Assembly (NCBI GenBank): GCA_002005505.1
Contig: KV908598.1
Location: forward strand, 166,758-199,257
Origin: Botryococcus braunii
Lineage: Eukaryota > Chlorophyta > Trebouxiophyceae
Direction: 5' to 3'
DNA length: 32,500 nucleotides
The position numbers were made by a program, and so were the translations under genes. A model generated the notes under the pieces. The model had not been told where the DNA came from. It saw only the letters and a list, made by a program, of their open reading frames with translations, and searched no databases. Of this stretch, positions 1 through 9,084 are shown one piece after another (the first letter of the stretch is position 1; each line of letters starts with the position of its first letter).

Positions 1-482
1 TGGAGATGGGGATGAGGGGATGCTACCTGTGATTGGGGGCGGCAATGATGAGACTGGCTAGTGTGGGGATGGGAGCAGGTCCTCTGGCGATGTTGGCATA
101 TTACCGACCAGGTATCAACAGCAGCGATGCGCTGGTTTATGACATCGTCGCGTGAGCCCCCCCCCCCCCCTTTGCCCGACCTCGCTCCTCCTCTTCGGTC
201 GGGACAAGCTCCTGAGATACCGTGCCATAGATGCAGCAAGGAACCCTGCCTGCCCCCTTTTCATTCTTGTTGTACCAACGGGAAAAACCAAGGACAATAA
301 CAAAAATCAAGGATACTGTCTGGATGACTGTGGAACAAGGCATACTCTTTTTATGAAGCACCTTGCATTGGGCCGCGGATCTCTGACGCCGATATCTGAA
401 TTGGCCAATCTCTGTGAGGTGTTTGTTTTTACAAGCATGCACTATCGATAAGCTCCCATCCACACCCCCCGTCCCAATTTTT

Positions 483-534
483 CGCACACACGCACACATA
501 CATGCAAGCACGCGCACATGCACACACACACACA

Positions 535-587
<53 letters not shown>
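483..587. repeat. (CA)n microsatellite
   Basis: This is a nearly pure CA dinucleotide run with a few TA and GC interruptions at its left side. It lies in the non-coding 5' part of the window, upstream of the first recognisable M16 peptidase exon, and is probably intronic. The open frames across it (His-Thr or Cys-Val dipeptide repeats) are a property of the dinucleotide and are not evidence of coding. Confidence 0.95.
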
Positions 588-589
<2 letters not shown>

Positions 590-865
590 CATTGGAATGA
601 AACTAAGCGTGGACATCTGGACTGCTTATATGGAAAGTGCAGTCCAGGTCGGAGGAAAGGAAAGAAAAGCACGGAGAAGAAGGGAAATCTTGGAAACAAT
701 GTGTCGTAGATCTAGCAGTTGATGTGCCCCTTGAGTGTAGGGACCATGTCTATGCAGGTTTCTGCAGGTAAAGCTGTACCACTAATCGGTACAAGTAATC
801 TTCAGGAAACCTGTCTTCCTCTGTCCCCTTTGAAACCCCTCTCTCCTCAGCGCGCCCGCACGCAC

Positions 866-992
<127 letters not shown>

Positions 993-1076
993 TTCGTTCC
1001 AAATCTCCCAAGCATCTGCAGTCTGAGGGCCAGGCGATTTTCAAGACCTCAATAAGCAGTGCTGGGGCCCCCACAG

Positions 1077-2570
1077 GGATCTGCTGGTGGGCAGCCGTAC
1101 CGCCTGGCTGTACAAGGACCTGGTAAAGACGGGCAAAGCATTGTCGGTAAACTTCACTCCGTCCTACCCGGCCGACAAGCATGCATGCGCCAGCCTGGCA
1201 TATGCAGTACCGGCCCCAGGTACCAGCCTCCTGGCCTTGGAGCGCCTCTTGCGGAACCGCCTGGAGGGACTGGCCTCCCGAGACATCTCCCCTATGGACT
1301 TGCAGCGCATCAAGAAGGCACAACCCCCCTCCCCCGCACATATTCAAACAAGTCTTAACAATATCAAAATTAGTTTCTGTCTTGGACCAACTGGCATGCC
1401 CCTGATTGTTGAGCAGTAGGAACTTGATGATTAAGTCAAGAGGTTTGGTCCCAGAATGGCTGGGCCCCCTAGTCCGCTGTGGCAATCAAAATATAATCAA
1501 ATTTGTAAGTGTTGATAAGATGAAGGAGGCACCAGGGCCAGGAGGGCTAGACCGGGGTTGTCAAAGAAGGGAAGCTGAAGGCGAAGGGTTGCCATGATAG
1601 GGGGTTGCTGCCAGAAAGTTGGGCTATGTAGGGGGGTTTCTGAGACTAGGAAAATTTACTAAGAAACGAAAGGCGGAACAAGGGGGTGCGCGGCAGAATC
1701 GAGGTGATTTGGGGAGGTTTGCTGCGCAATTGAAATGCAAAAGAGGGGTGTAGATGATTGCACACCGAGTTAAGGGAAGGCAAAACAGTTGGCTTGTTGG
1801 GGGAATGAATTGCGGCAGAGCAGAGCGTGGGTCCTGGAAGAAAGAAAGGAGTGGGGGCCCGGGGGTGGGGATTGGGGTGTGTGTTGATTTGGGCCGGTGG
1901 GGGAGGGGGGGGGGGGCAAAGCTTGCATGGACAACCTCAAGTGTATTGTGTTGGACCCATGTATATGTCTGCTCCAATCCTCAAACTGTACTTTGTTGTA
2001 CCAATGTATATGTCTTCTGTCGGTTGTCAACTGCACTGTGTTGGACCAGTGTAAAAGCCTCTTGTTCATCCCCAACTGTAATGTGTCGGACAAAGGTATA
2101 TGTCTCTTGTCGATCTGCAACTGTATTGTGTTGGACGAATGTAAATGTCTCTTGTTTATCTCCAACTGTTATGTGTCGGACCAATGTAAATGTCTCTTGT
2201 TTATCTCCAACTGTTATGTGTCGGACCAATGTAAATGTCTCTTGTCGATCGTCAACTGTACGGTGGGTTTAATGTATATGTCTATTGTCGATCCTCTACT
2301 GTTTTGGACCAGTGTACATGGCTTTTGGGGTGGGTGGTGCTGTCACAGGCGGCCAGGTTTGGGCTGCTGGACTCGGCGCGCTCAAACCCTAGCATGGCCT
2401 CTGTGCTGGCAAGCTACCACGTGCTGACAGGCAGTTGGCAGAATCTGTTTAGCGACTTGGCCGCAACCGACAAGCTGGATCAGCAATCCATTCTGGACGT
2501 GGCCACCCGCAGCTTTACAGAGGCCAACTCCTTTGCAGGATTCGTGTTTCCTAAGCAGGCACCTGTTTGA
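1077..2570 (+). CDS. M16 (insulinase/pitrilysin-like) zinc peptidase, C-terminal exons
   Basis: The coding parts are join(1077-1317, 2349-2570), with the 5' part outside or unseen. The first exon encodes 80 residues with the M16 signature of a tyrosine/leucine-rich helix (RTAWLYKDLVKTGKALSV), then YPADKHA and YAVPAPGTSLLALE, ending DLQRIKK. The second encodes 73 residues starting AARFGLLDSARSNPSMASVL, then YHVLTGSWQNLFSDL and a terminal FAGFVFPKQAPV before TGA at 2568-2570. Joined in phase 0 they read continuously across DLQRIKK-AARFGLL. This matches the end of bacterial-type M16 proteases, where a helix ending in K/R is followed by a residue stretch with SN, LA, a Tyr-x3-TG and a final NRxxxxxxP-like strand. 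The zinc-binding HxxEH lies in an N-terminal domain not in view, so activity cannot be judged. The family hydrolyses peptides, often organelle transit peptides or exported substrates. The family call is from recognition and the exon joining is inference. Confidence 0.72.
1318..2348 (+). other. candidate GC-AG intron of the M16 gene
   Basis: The reading frame of the first M16 exon loses similarity after AAG AAG at 1312-1317. The next bases are GCACAA, with no GT that would keep the protein alignment. The acceptor CACAG ends at 2348, and the following codon GCG continues the expected protein in phase 0. The intron therefore appears to use a GC donor. It contains the 45-bp minisatellite at about 1935-2320 and a G-rich run near 1900-1916. 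Confidence 0.5.
1935..2320. repeat. 45-bp minisatellite, about nine units
   Basis: A core CAACTGTA/T-TGTG-TGGAC followed by AATGTAAATGTCTCTTGT recurs with a period of 45 bases. The word CAACT (or a one-base variant) starts at 1938, 1983, 2028, 2073, 2118, 2163, 2208 and 2253, and a shortened last unit lies near 2297. Units at 2163 and 2208 are almost identical, while outer ones are more diverged. The period is a multiple of three, so long frames stay open on both strands. I regard the array as non-coding because it lies within the M16 intron. Confidence 0.9.
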
Positions 2571-3060
2571 GGGCGGGCATTTCATTGGCAGGCTTCATTT
2601 TGCCTAAACAGACACCTGCTTTAGGCCCGGCATTCCATTGGCAGGCTTCGTGTTGCCTAAGCAGGCACCTGCTTGGGTCCCGGCTTTCCGTTTGGGGGCG
2701 GCGTGTCTTCTAAGTAGCCGCCTGCTTGAGGCCCGGAATCTCAGTGGCAGGCTCCGTGGTGCCCAAGCAAGCACCTGGTCGGGTCCTTCTTAGGCCCTAT
2801 GCAGGCTTCGTCTTTCCTAGGCAGGCAGCAGCTTGAGGATCGGCATTTCATTTTCGGATTTCTTGATTCGTAAGCAGGCCACCCGCTTGAGTCCCCGCAT
2901 TTCATTAACAGGCTTTGTTTTGCCTAACCAGGCTTCTGCTTGAGGCCTGGCATATCAGTTGGAGGCTCCGTACAGGCTTCCTGTCTCCCAAGCAGGCACC
3001 CACTCCCCCGGCCCCCGCATTGCAATTGCGGGCTTTGGGTTCCTAATGCCTGCTTATATG
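2535..3060. repeat. degenerate 53-bp minisatellite downstream of the M16 stop codon
   Basis: Units contain the words CCTAAGCAGGCACCTGCTTG, then GGCCCGGCATTTCATT and GGCAGGCTTCGTGTT. ACCTG starts at 2561, 2614 and 2667, giving a 53-base period at the left. Later units (near 2720, 2770, 2825, 2880, 2930 and 2990) are increasingly degenerate in sequence and spacing. The first unit is the end of the M16 coding exon itself, codons for FVFPKQAPV plus the stop. The array therefore seems to have grown from the 3' end of the gene. Confidence 0.8.
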
Positions 3061-3245
3061 CAGGCCCATGCTCGAGCCTGAAATTCCTCTTGCACATTTT
3101 GTGTTCCATAAGATTTTGAGGTTCCTTGAGGCCCGTGGCTGCGCCTTTGTGGGCGCTGGCGTTTCCAGAGCTGTTTTGTCCTGTCCGGGCTTCATTGTTT
3201 TTAAACAGGCGATGGCTTTTACTAACAAGTCTTTCAAGTTGCTTG

Positions 3246-3271
3246 CAATGTTTCCTGATCAGGAAACATTG
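3246..3271. repeat. 26-bp perfect palindrome
   Basis: The sequence CAATGTTTCCTGA-TCAGGAAACATTG is its own reverse complement with no spacer. Just outside it GTTGCT at 3239-3244 can pair with AGCAAC at 3273-3278, so the stem-forming region is larger with a small internal mismatch. It lies in sequence without a recognised gene. Confidence 0.85.
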
Positions 3272-3335
3272 TAGCAACCCATGAGCAGGCACTGCTTTCA
3301 TTTGAGGCGTGTCTCTAGAGACGGGGCTCAAACCG

Positions 3336-3439
3336 ACCAAGCAGCCATGCAAATCATTTGGAATATTTCTGCAAAGACCAATTGGAGATATCAACCAAGC
3401 AGCCATGCAAATTATTTGGAATATTTCTGCAGAGACCCA
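3336..3439. repeat. two-copy 58-bp direct repeat
   Basis: ACCAAGCAGCCATGCAAAT followed by ATTTGGAATATTTCTGCA and AGACC occurs at about 3336 and again at 3394, a 58-base spacing. The two copies differ by only a few bases. No gene is recognised around it. Confidence 0.85.
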
Positions 3440-4699
3440 TCCGCCTTTGCAAAGACGGACACCTGGTTCCGCACCCCTTAGTCTGCTACAGTGTTACGTT
3501 GGTAATGCTCGTGTTTCGATTGCCTGCCAAGTGGCATCAACACTGATTGATAAATTGCCTAAACACCGCAATATTGAAACGCTGTTGAGGTCATTTGTGT
3601 TATCTTGACGGCTGCGCTGCTGACCCATGGGCCATGAGCTGATCACCGACAAGCTTATGGAAAATGTGTGAATTGCTGAGGCCCCCAGGGGAAGGATGTA
3701 CGGTAAGGCAATACAGATGTGCTGAGGTAAAGAGAAAGTTGAAGTGTGAAGTGAACAATCCATCTACATGTAAGCAGTGGTTTGGCTCCGGTATCAATTC
3801 AAGAATGGCGCTGCGGGGTCAGGGGTCTGACAACGTATACACATGCCTCTGCTTCCGGTGTTGTTTGCTAACAGTGGCAGAGTCAAAGCAGATTTGCGTC
3901 GCCGGCTTATCTTGAGAAATGTGGTGGTCCTTGTCTTCATGTAAGGCATAACATTTTATACCTTGAAAGGCAGTAATCACTGTTGTAACCCTTGGATGCG
4001 ACCTGATCAGACAAGGATTCCTCAGGACTGGTTAAAGTAACTACATGGCAACGGTGACATGAAGTGTACTGCGCTGTACGTGCAGCCGACCGAGATGATG
4101 TCCCTTACCTATATATAGCAATAAATGATGTCCCTTGGCAATATAGAGCAATGTTGACATGCCGTGTACCACAGCGCTGTCCGTACCGCCGACCAAGATG
4201 TTATCCCCTACTATGAAAGGGATGTGATGTGTACAAAGTGGAAGGTGTGGCAGATCCATATATACCTTATTTAAAACACGTATAAATCGGTGTTATGCAG
4301 AACGGGAAATCCTTTTCGAACGGTACATAGATATCCAGCTATCTCTACTTCAGGGCCGCTACAGATGCACGTATACTTACCACTCCAGGTGTACCAAAGA
4401 GAAGTCTTCTTGCCCAAGAAGTATTCTATTGAAGATTGCCTGATTTCTCAGCCGCCGTTCGTCGGGGTACCTTAAGAAAGCTTCTGGGCTACAACTAGTA
4501 GTAGTTCGGTTAAAAAGGAGTCCCCCATAAAGAAGCAGGGCAGTGCCTTATCGAGAGGGGCCCCAAAACCTCGCATACTACATGGGAAAAACTCTCAGAA
4601 TGTACGTAAGTACATGTTTTTGCACTGTGTCGCCAATACTGAAAGAGCCCTTCACGCAGCCAAGTTATCATACTAGTGACCATGGCATGCTTTGCTTCC

Positions 4700-4860
4700 A
4701 CCTACAAGTATCTGCATGCTCCATTTACCATTTCTCAGTCTATGACCGTCCCGCTAATTATGTCATATCACATCACTTACACAAGCACATTCAGAACCTC
4801 CCACTCTACGACCGTCCTTGAGCACACCCCAAGACCTTGGCGGTAAATCAACAGTACAAC
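4700..4860. other. segment homologous to the tandem-unit block upstream of the F-box fragment
   Basis: The bases TCTATGACCGTCCCGCT followed by ATTATGTCAT and CATCACTTACACAA are shared with about 15870-15995 of the downstream tandem unit, and with its copies near 22500 and 29100. CTCCCACTCTACGACCGTCC and GGTAAAT-AATAGTACAACA follow in both. Similarity then stops at about 4860 and resumes at about 5600. The unit copy therefore lacks roughly 740 bases present here. This segment and the F-box gene form the parental or sister locus of the F-box fragment in the array. Confidence 0.75.
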
Positions 4861-5694
4861 ATTAGAAAACACGAACCAGATCATTAAATCTGTTCTTTGC
4901 TAGTGCTTCTGCAGAAGCTGTCTAACATGCCAATAAGCAGCGCTTGGTGACAAACCTTTTTGTCTGACCAAAGGGCATTGCCCAATATAATCAACAAGAT
5001 GCCAGAACTAACAACACAATGGGCGGCCGCCGGCCTTACGCCCCTTTCAACATGTACCTATATGTACCTCAAAACATGTGTATGGAGATGCAGAAATTAC
5101 CAAACTATGGTTTGTCATATCGGGTACATGTACGCCCTATTGTCCTATACCCACAAACTTGTCAATGTGTACAGGCCATCTTCACAGTCAGGACCCCCCC
5201 CCCATTGGGGCCCGGCAGGAGTTTCCACATGCTGTGCAGTACCTCGCATATTAAAAGTATGGGAAGAAAGACAAATAGATGTCCAAAAGCCCCCCTGGAT
5301 TTGACATCTATCTCAGAGGGAATTTACAAACAACCACGAAACATTCTGTTTTTCGCAAGCACCTGTGCCCTGATACATGACCTTGAAGCCGTGTGCGAGA
5401 AAGTTTCTGAAAGCCTACATCCCAAACTTGGCAGCTTGGAAGCATGGGCCCTCCTCACAAGACCATCACATCCCACTTCCTCCACTTTGGCATGGAGCAA
5501 AGGCCCGCTCTGAGAATCCCCAAATATCAGAAAACAACAGCACATGGTCACAGCATTTTTGCCACAGCTCATTCCTTGAATTCCTTTGTCCTACATGTTC
5601 AACCTCCTATCACCCTTCCACGCCTCAATAGAGGTGTAAGGCCGCGATTAAGCATCCCAGCCACCCAAGATGACAAGCTATGGGACTTTAAGAA
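4861..5694. other. no recognisable gene, 3' flank of the F-box gene
   Basis: Nothing recognisable is encoded here. The first 740 bases are absent from the homologous block of the tandem units. The last part, from about 5600, is shared with them (CAACCTCCTATCACCC and CACGCCTCAATAGAG). It lies downstream of the minus-strand F-box stop codon and may include its 3' untranslated region. Confidence 0.45.
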
Positions 5695-6789
5695 CTAGTC
5701 TGGTAAGCCCACTCCAGATTGAAATGGGATTCGGCTCCGGCGCATGATGGTGAGCACCTCCAGCGCACCTGCAACCTTGCGCGAGTCGCGCTGCTGAAGG
5801 CCGTCCCGAAGCCGTTTCTCAATCCGAGATGCTGCTTGCAGTTCCTGATCTTCCCCGTACATATCAAAAAAATCATAGACACTTCTCCCCAAGCGCATGC
5901 CCTGCTTGCGCAAAGCATGCAGCATGATAGGGACGGCAAAGGAAAGCAGCGGCGCCCCCTCGTCCCAGCTATCTTCACTCATTTCCAATGACACCCTGAT
6001 TGGCCCCCTTAGTACCACCGGCTTGCGGTGTTGTTGGATGAGAGGCAGCCCATCACGGGAAGGTAGGAGTGGCACGCTGTTGAGGCTGCACGCCAAAAGT
6101 TGCATGCTGGCCCGCAGGCGAGTGCTCAGCAGCAAGAGAACACTGAGCCACATCACCCTCCGGGACCTCTCGCGCCAATACACACGCACCCGGATGTTGG
6201 GATCTGCACAAGGCCGCCCACCTATCATCCGCGTGGCTTGCCCCTTGAAACACATCTGCACCACCTGAGAACGAACTCGATCTGTGGCCTGATGCATAGC
6301 CTCATGGCGGGAATCTTGCAGCGAAGAAGGCCTCCACCTCAATGTCACACATAAGCACCAATCTACCCTCAGTGCCCCAGACCTCCAGCTCGTTACCAAC
6401 TGACCGGTCACTGTTATCGTGCCTTTACGTATAGAAAAATCCACATTTCCATGCATGTCCATCACATGCCTGCTCATATTCCAGCCAGGCATAAACTGAG
6501 GCCTGCTGAGTGTCTTGCAAGTCATGTCCCACGCTGTGAGAAGCCCCTTCACCAAGGTGGCAGGCGGAAGACCAATTGCTTTGGCATCGGGAATGGCCGC
6601 TTCATACAAGGGAGCTGATGCTGGTGCATCCTCTGAAAAGCTTGTGAGCCTGCTGCTGATCAGATCCAGCTGGTCCAGAAACCTGTCACGGAAGGCCTTG
6701 CTGAGACAGGCTGTCTTCTGAAGCACATCGATTGGGAGAAGTTCAATAATTTTGCTTTGCAGATCACGGGGAAGGTCGTCCCATGACAT
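5695..6789 (-). CDS. F-box domain protein, single exon, 364 aa
   Basis: The N-terminus fits an F-box: MSWDDLPRDLQSKIIELLP then IDVLQKTACLSKAFRDRFLD (residues about 2-40), with the W-x2-LP start, the I-x2-LP turn and a CLSKAFRDR third helix. F-boxes bind Skp1 and link a substrate-recognition region to a Cullin-RING ubiquitin ligase. The remaining about 320 residues have no leucine-rich repeats, Kelch or WD motifs that I can see, so the substrate is unknown. The C-terminal third (about residues 245-350: LLACSLNSVPLLPSRD, KPVVLRGPIRVSLEMSED, LLSFAVPIMLHALRKQGMR, VYDFFDMYGEDQELQAASR) is shared with the decayed fragments in the downstream tandem units, which marks a conserved module. The ATG at 6789-6787 precedes the F-box by one codon and the frame is open to a TAG at 5697-5695. 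No intron is needed. The F-box call rests on motif fit only. Confidence 0.7.
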   Translation of the reverse strand: MSWDDLPRDLQSKIIELLPIDVLQKTACLSKAFRDRFLDQLDLISSRLTSFSEDAPASAPLYEAAIPDAKAIGLPPATLVKGLLTAWDMTCKTLSRPQFMPGWNMSRHVMDMHGNVDFSIRKGTITVTGQLVTSWRSGALRVDWCLCVTLRWRPSSLQDSRHEAMHQATDRVRSQVVQMCFKGQATRMIGGRPCADPNIRVRVYWRERSRRVMWLSVLLLLSTRLRASMQLLACSLNSVPLLPSRDGLPLIQQHRKPVVLRGPIRVSLEMSEDSWDEGAPLLSFAVPIMLHALRKQGMRLGRSVYDFFDMYGEDQELQAASRIEKRLRDGLQQRDSRKVAGALEVLTIMRRSRIPFQSGVGLPD

Positions 6790-7563
6790 TCTGCCTGCAG
6801 ACCGGGCAAGTTTTGTCTCTTAAAGATCACACCAATTCACTTCACAACAAACTTTGGGCAATTTTCCAACAAGCGGATGACTGCCGCATAATAGTGATCG
6901 TTGTCGCCAAGCCTTTGCATCGTTCACATGGTTTCCTCCCTCCTACAGGACTAGAAACTCCACCGAAACTGCTAAAGATGTCAACAAAATTTACAATTTC
7001 ATTACTTGTAAAGGTCTAAATAACCAGATTTCGACTGGGCGCCAAAAACTGGTGGTGATGTCTTATCCAAAGCCGTGAACCCGCCAGGCAATGAAAACGA
7101 CATTCTTTCCTCCAAATTTTGCAAATTAAGCTACTTGCACCATCGGCTTCTGAAATTTCTGCAGAATAAGCTTACCTGTGCCACCAGGTTTCTTGGAACC
7201 GACAACCGTTCTGGGCTTGAATCTGAACAGTCGGGTCCAATCACCAAATCTACACCACATTATGCAAGCCAGAACAGTGATTTGAGACACCATTTCTAAT
7301 GATTCGAAAGTCTTTGAATGTTGGCACCAGAGTTTGACACAGTGCGTTCGACCAGCGACTGTTCAACTGCCTGGCACCGCGCGGCTGGTAACCTTTACGG
7401 GTAAAATTACATCAAATAATAGAATACCATAGGTGGTCTAGCGAGCACTACACTCCAAGTTGGAGTCCAAATATCGTCTGCACGGGGAGGCAGATTGGCC
7501 CGGAACGGTGGCCATCACTGATCCCGGCTCACTGATCAGGCGGCAGGTTGTTCTGGTTTAGCA
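6790..7563. other. no recognisable gene
   Basis: This lies upstream of the minus-strand F-box gene, so it should contain that gene's promoter, and runs to the first retroelement remains. I find no clear promoter element, RNA gene or repeat. The last about 150 bases may belong to the LINE whose linker region begins at 7564, but I cannot align them. Confidence 0.45.
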
Positions 7564-7990
7564 GTGCCAGGGCACGTAGAGGAAGCACTAACCACACTAT
7601 CCCAGGTCTTAGTCCGTGCTGCTCAGGAGGCGGACATGCGGATGTCTACTGTTCGGTTAGCTTCTCATGCTAGGACTCGCCCACGCCAGCCGTTCTATGA
7701 CCAGGAATGTGTTAGACTCAAGCGGGACTGGCGGCGGGCAAATCGCTTGCATGGGTCTTCCAACCCTTTAGTACGTGGACTTGAGCGGCACGACCATTCT
7801 TATGTGCGCTCCCGTAAACGGTTGTGGCTCATGTCCCAATTGGAAGAATGTGTTGCTCTCTTTCATACTTGCCCCCGTCTGTTTTGGCGGACACTCCGTG
7901 GCCAATCCCCTTCCTTGCCCCTACCAGTGCGTGACCATCAGATGGGGAGTCCAGCCTTGGTCACTCAGCTTTGCCTCAGCCCTGCCAGTC
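7564..7990 (+). pseudogene. LINE fragment: linker between endonuclease and reverse transcriptase
   Basis: The frame reads an alpha-helical, Arg-rich stretch typical of the linker between the APE endonuclease and the reverse transcriptase of non-LTR retrotransposons. It shows VEEALTTLSQVLVRAAQEA, RPRQPFYDQECVRLKRDWRRA, a YVRSRKRLWLMSQL helix and the hallmark CPRLFWRTLRG. No endonuclease domain is visible upstream and no reverse transcriptase of this frame follows, so this is a relic. Sequence identity is lost near 8000, where a second retroelement begins with its own zinc finger. The family call is recognition of a conserved layout; the boundary is approximate. Confidence 0.6.
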
Positions 7991-8122
7991 TTTCAGCGGG
8001 ACTGACGGCTCCGCAGCAGTGTTCCTGTGTTTTTCGACACTTCATCATGTGTTTCTTCACACATAGTATGCTTGGCCAGCCTTTGCAGGCTACAGGGGCT
8101 GGGTTTCCCAGCTGGTGATTCC

Positions 8123-8686
8123 ATGTCAACAGTTCCTCTCTTTGACCCAACCTGCCCTTGGAAGGCATCCTGCAACTCTCGTCGGATCACGACAAGCAGT
8201 GGGCTTCTGCGTCACCTGCAGAGGTTTCACAATCTCGGCACTTCCGGTCGGGATGCATGGGTGTCTCAACTCAGATCCCCAGCAGAATATGGGAAGCTTG
8301 AAGCAATCTTGCCTGCTACCTCCACCTGGTTGTGCACCACATGCTTTAAAACCCATTCCCTGGGAGTTCTTTCGTGCGCAACGAACCCTAACACCTGTCA
8401 GCGCCTGTGGAATCTGGAGGATGGCCTCGTTCCCCCAGATGCTAACCTTCTTCCTGGACTTCCTCGGCCCGCACCGCCGCCGCATCAGCAGCTACGGCCA
8501 ACTTCAGCGCCCCAAGGCCGTCCCCCTTCGCAGCCCCGCCGACGTCCAACCACATCCGCCGTCGTTGCTGATCCTCCCCCCACTGCTCCCCCGGCCCAGG
8601 GCCGCCGCCATCCCGTGACCCCTGCCCTTGTCCATCAACTCTTCACCCTTGTCCACCATTCGTACCGCAGGATCCCTAGATCATGA
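8123..8686 (+). pseudogene. retroelement N-terminal part with C2H2-like finger
   Basis: The frame starts ATG at 8123 and shows CPWKASC followed by a GLLRHLQRFH helix, giving C-x5-C-x13-H-x4-H, a DNA-binding finger expected at the N-terminus of REL-type non-LTR elements. A second Cys pair (WLCTTC) follows about 55 residues later. The region 8455-8640 is a Pro/Arg-rich low-complexity linker. The frame stops at TGA 8684-8686. The same frame resumes after a 30-bp palindrome (8706-8735), continuing through a helix-rich section (VELLIHPMCVLSARRR, RARAWLDGDIDGLIDELL) up to about 9150. Between 8735 and 8795 the better protein reading (LRSALKAVVEPDPRLRG) is in another frame, so a further indel is present. 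Confidence 0.6.
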
Positions 8687-8705
8687 TATGAGATACAGAG
8701 ATATG

Positions 8706-8735
8706 AGGTATCCATGCTGATCAGCATGGATACCT
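8706..8735. repeat. 30-bp perfect palindrome in the retroelement
   Basis: AGGTATCCATGCTGA followed directly by TCAGCATGGATACCT is fully self-complementary without a spacer. It lies 20 bases after the premature TGA at 8684 and before a segment that is out of frame with the flanking parts, so it sits within the first broken region of the element. Confidence 0.9.
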
Positions 8736-9084
8736 TGGGCTGCAGCATTGCGTTCTGCTCTCAAGGCTGTTGTGGAGCCAGATCCGAGGCTGCGTGGGTT
8801 GAGCTCTTGATCCATCCGATGTGCGTCCTATCCGCTCGTCGTAGGCCTCTGGGGGAGGGAGTTGCGCAGCACGTCCGCCGTCGGGCTCGCGCTTGGTTGG
8901 ATGGGGATATTGATGGCCTCATTGATGAACTCTTGGCCACAGCGCCCCCAGCAACTACCCCACACAGCTCATTAGACGACGCGGCGCTTGCGGCTCGCGT
9001 CTTGCACAAGGTTGCAGATGGCCATTTATCAGCGGCTGTTCGGGTGTTGGAGCCTGCCACCATCGGCCCAGCCACGCCTGCCAC

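Larger units (their letters stand above)
3061..4700. other. no recognisable gene
   Basis: Apart from the palindrome at 3246-3271 and the 58-bp direct repeat, I see nothing I can assign. Short open frames exist on both strands but none shows family-specific motifs or consistent splice structure. Around 4090-4160 the words GATGATGTCCCTTA and AATATAGAGCAATG recur loosely, a small degenerate repeat. Confidence 0.5.

Noticed and set aside
1897..2427. Plus-strand Cys-rich repeat protein of 176 codons
   Set aside because: This is the translation of the 45-bp minisatellite within the M16 intron. Its frame does not match the M16 exon frame and its start has no support.
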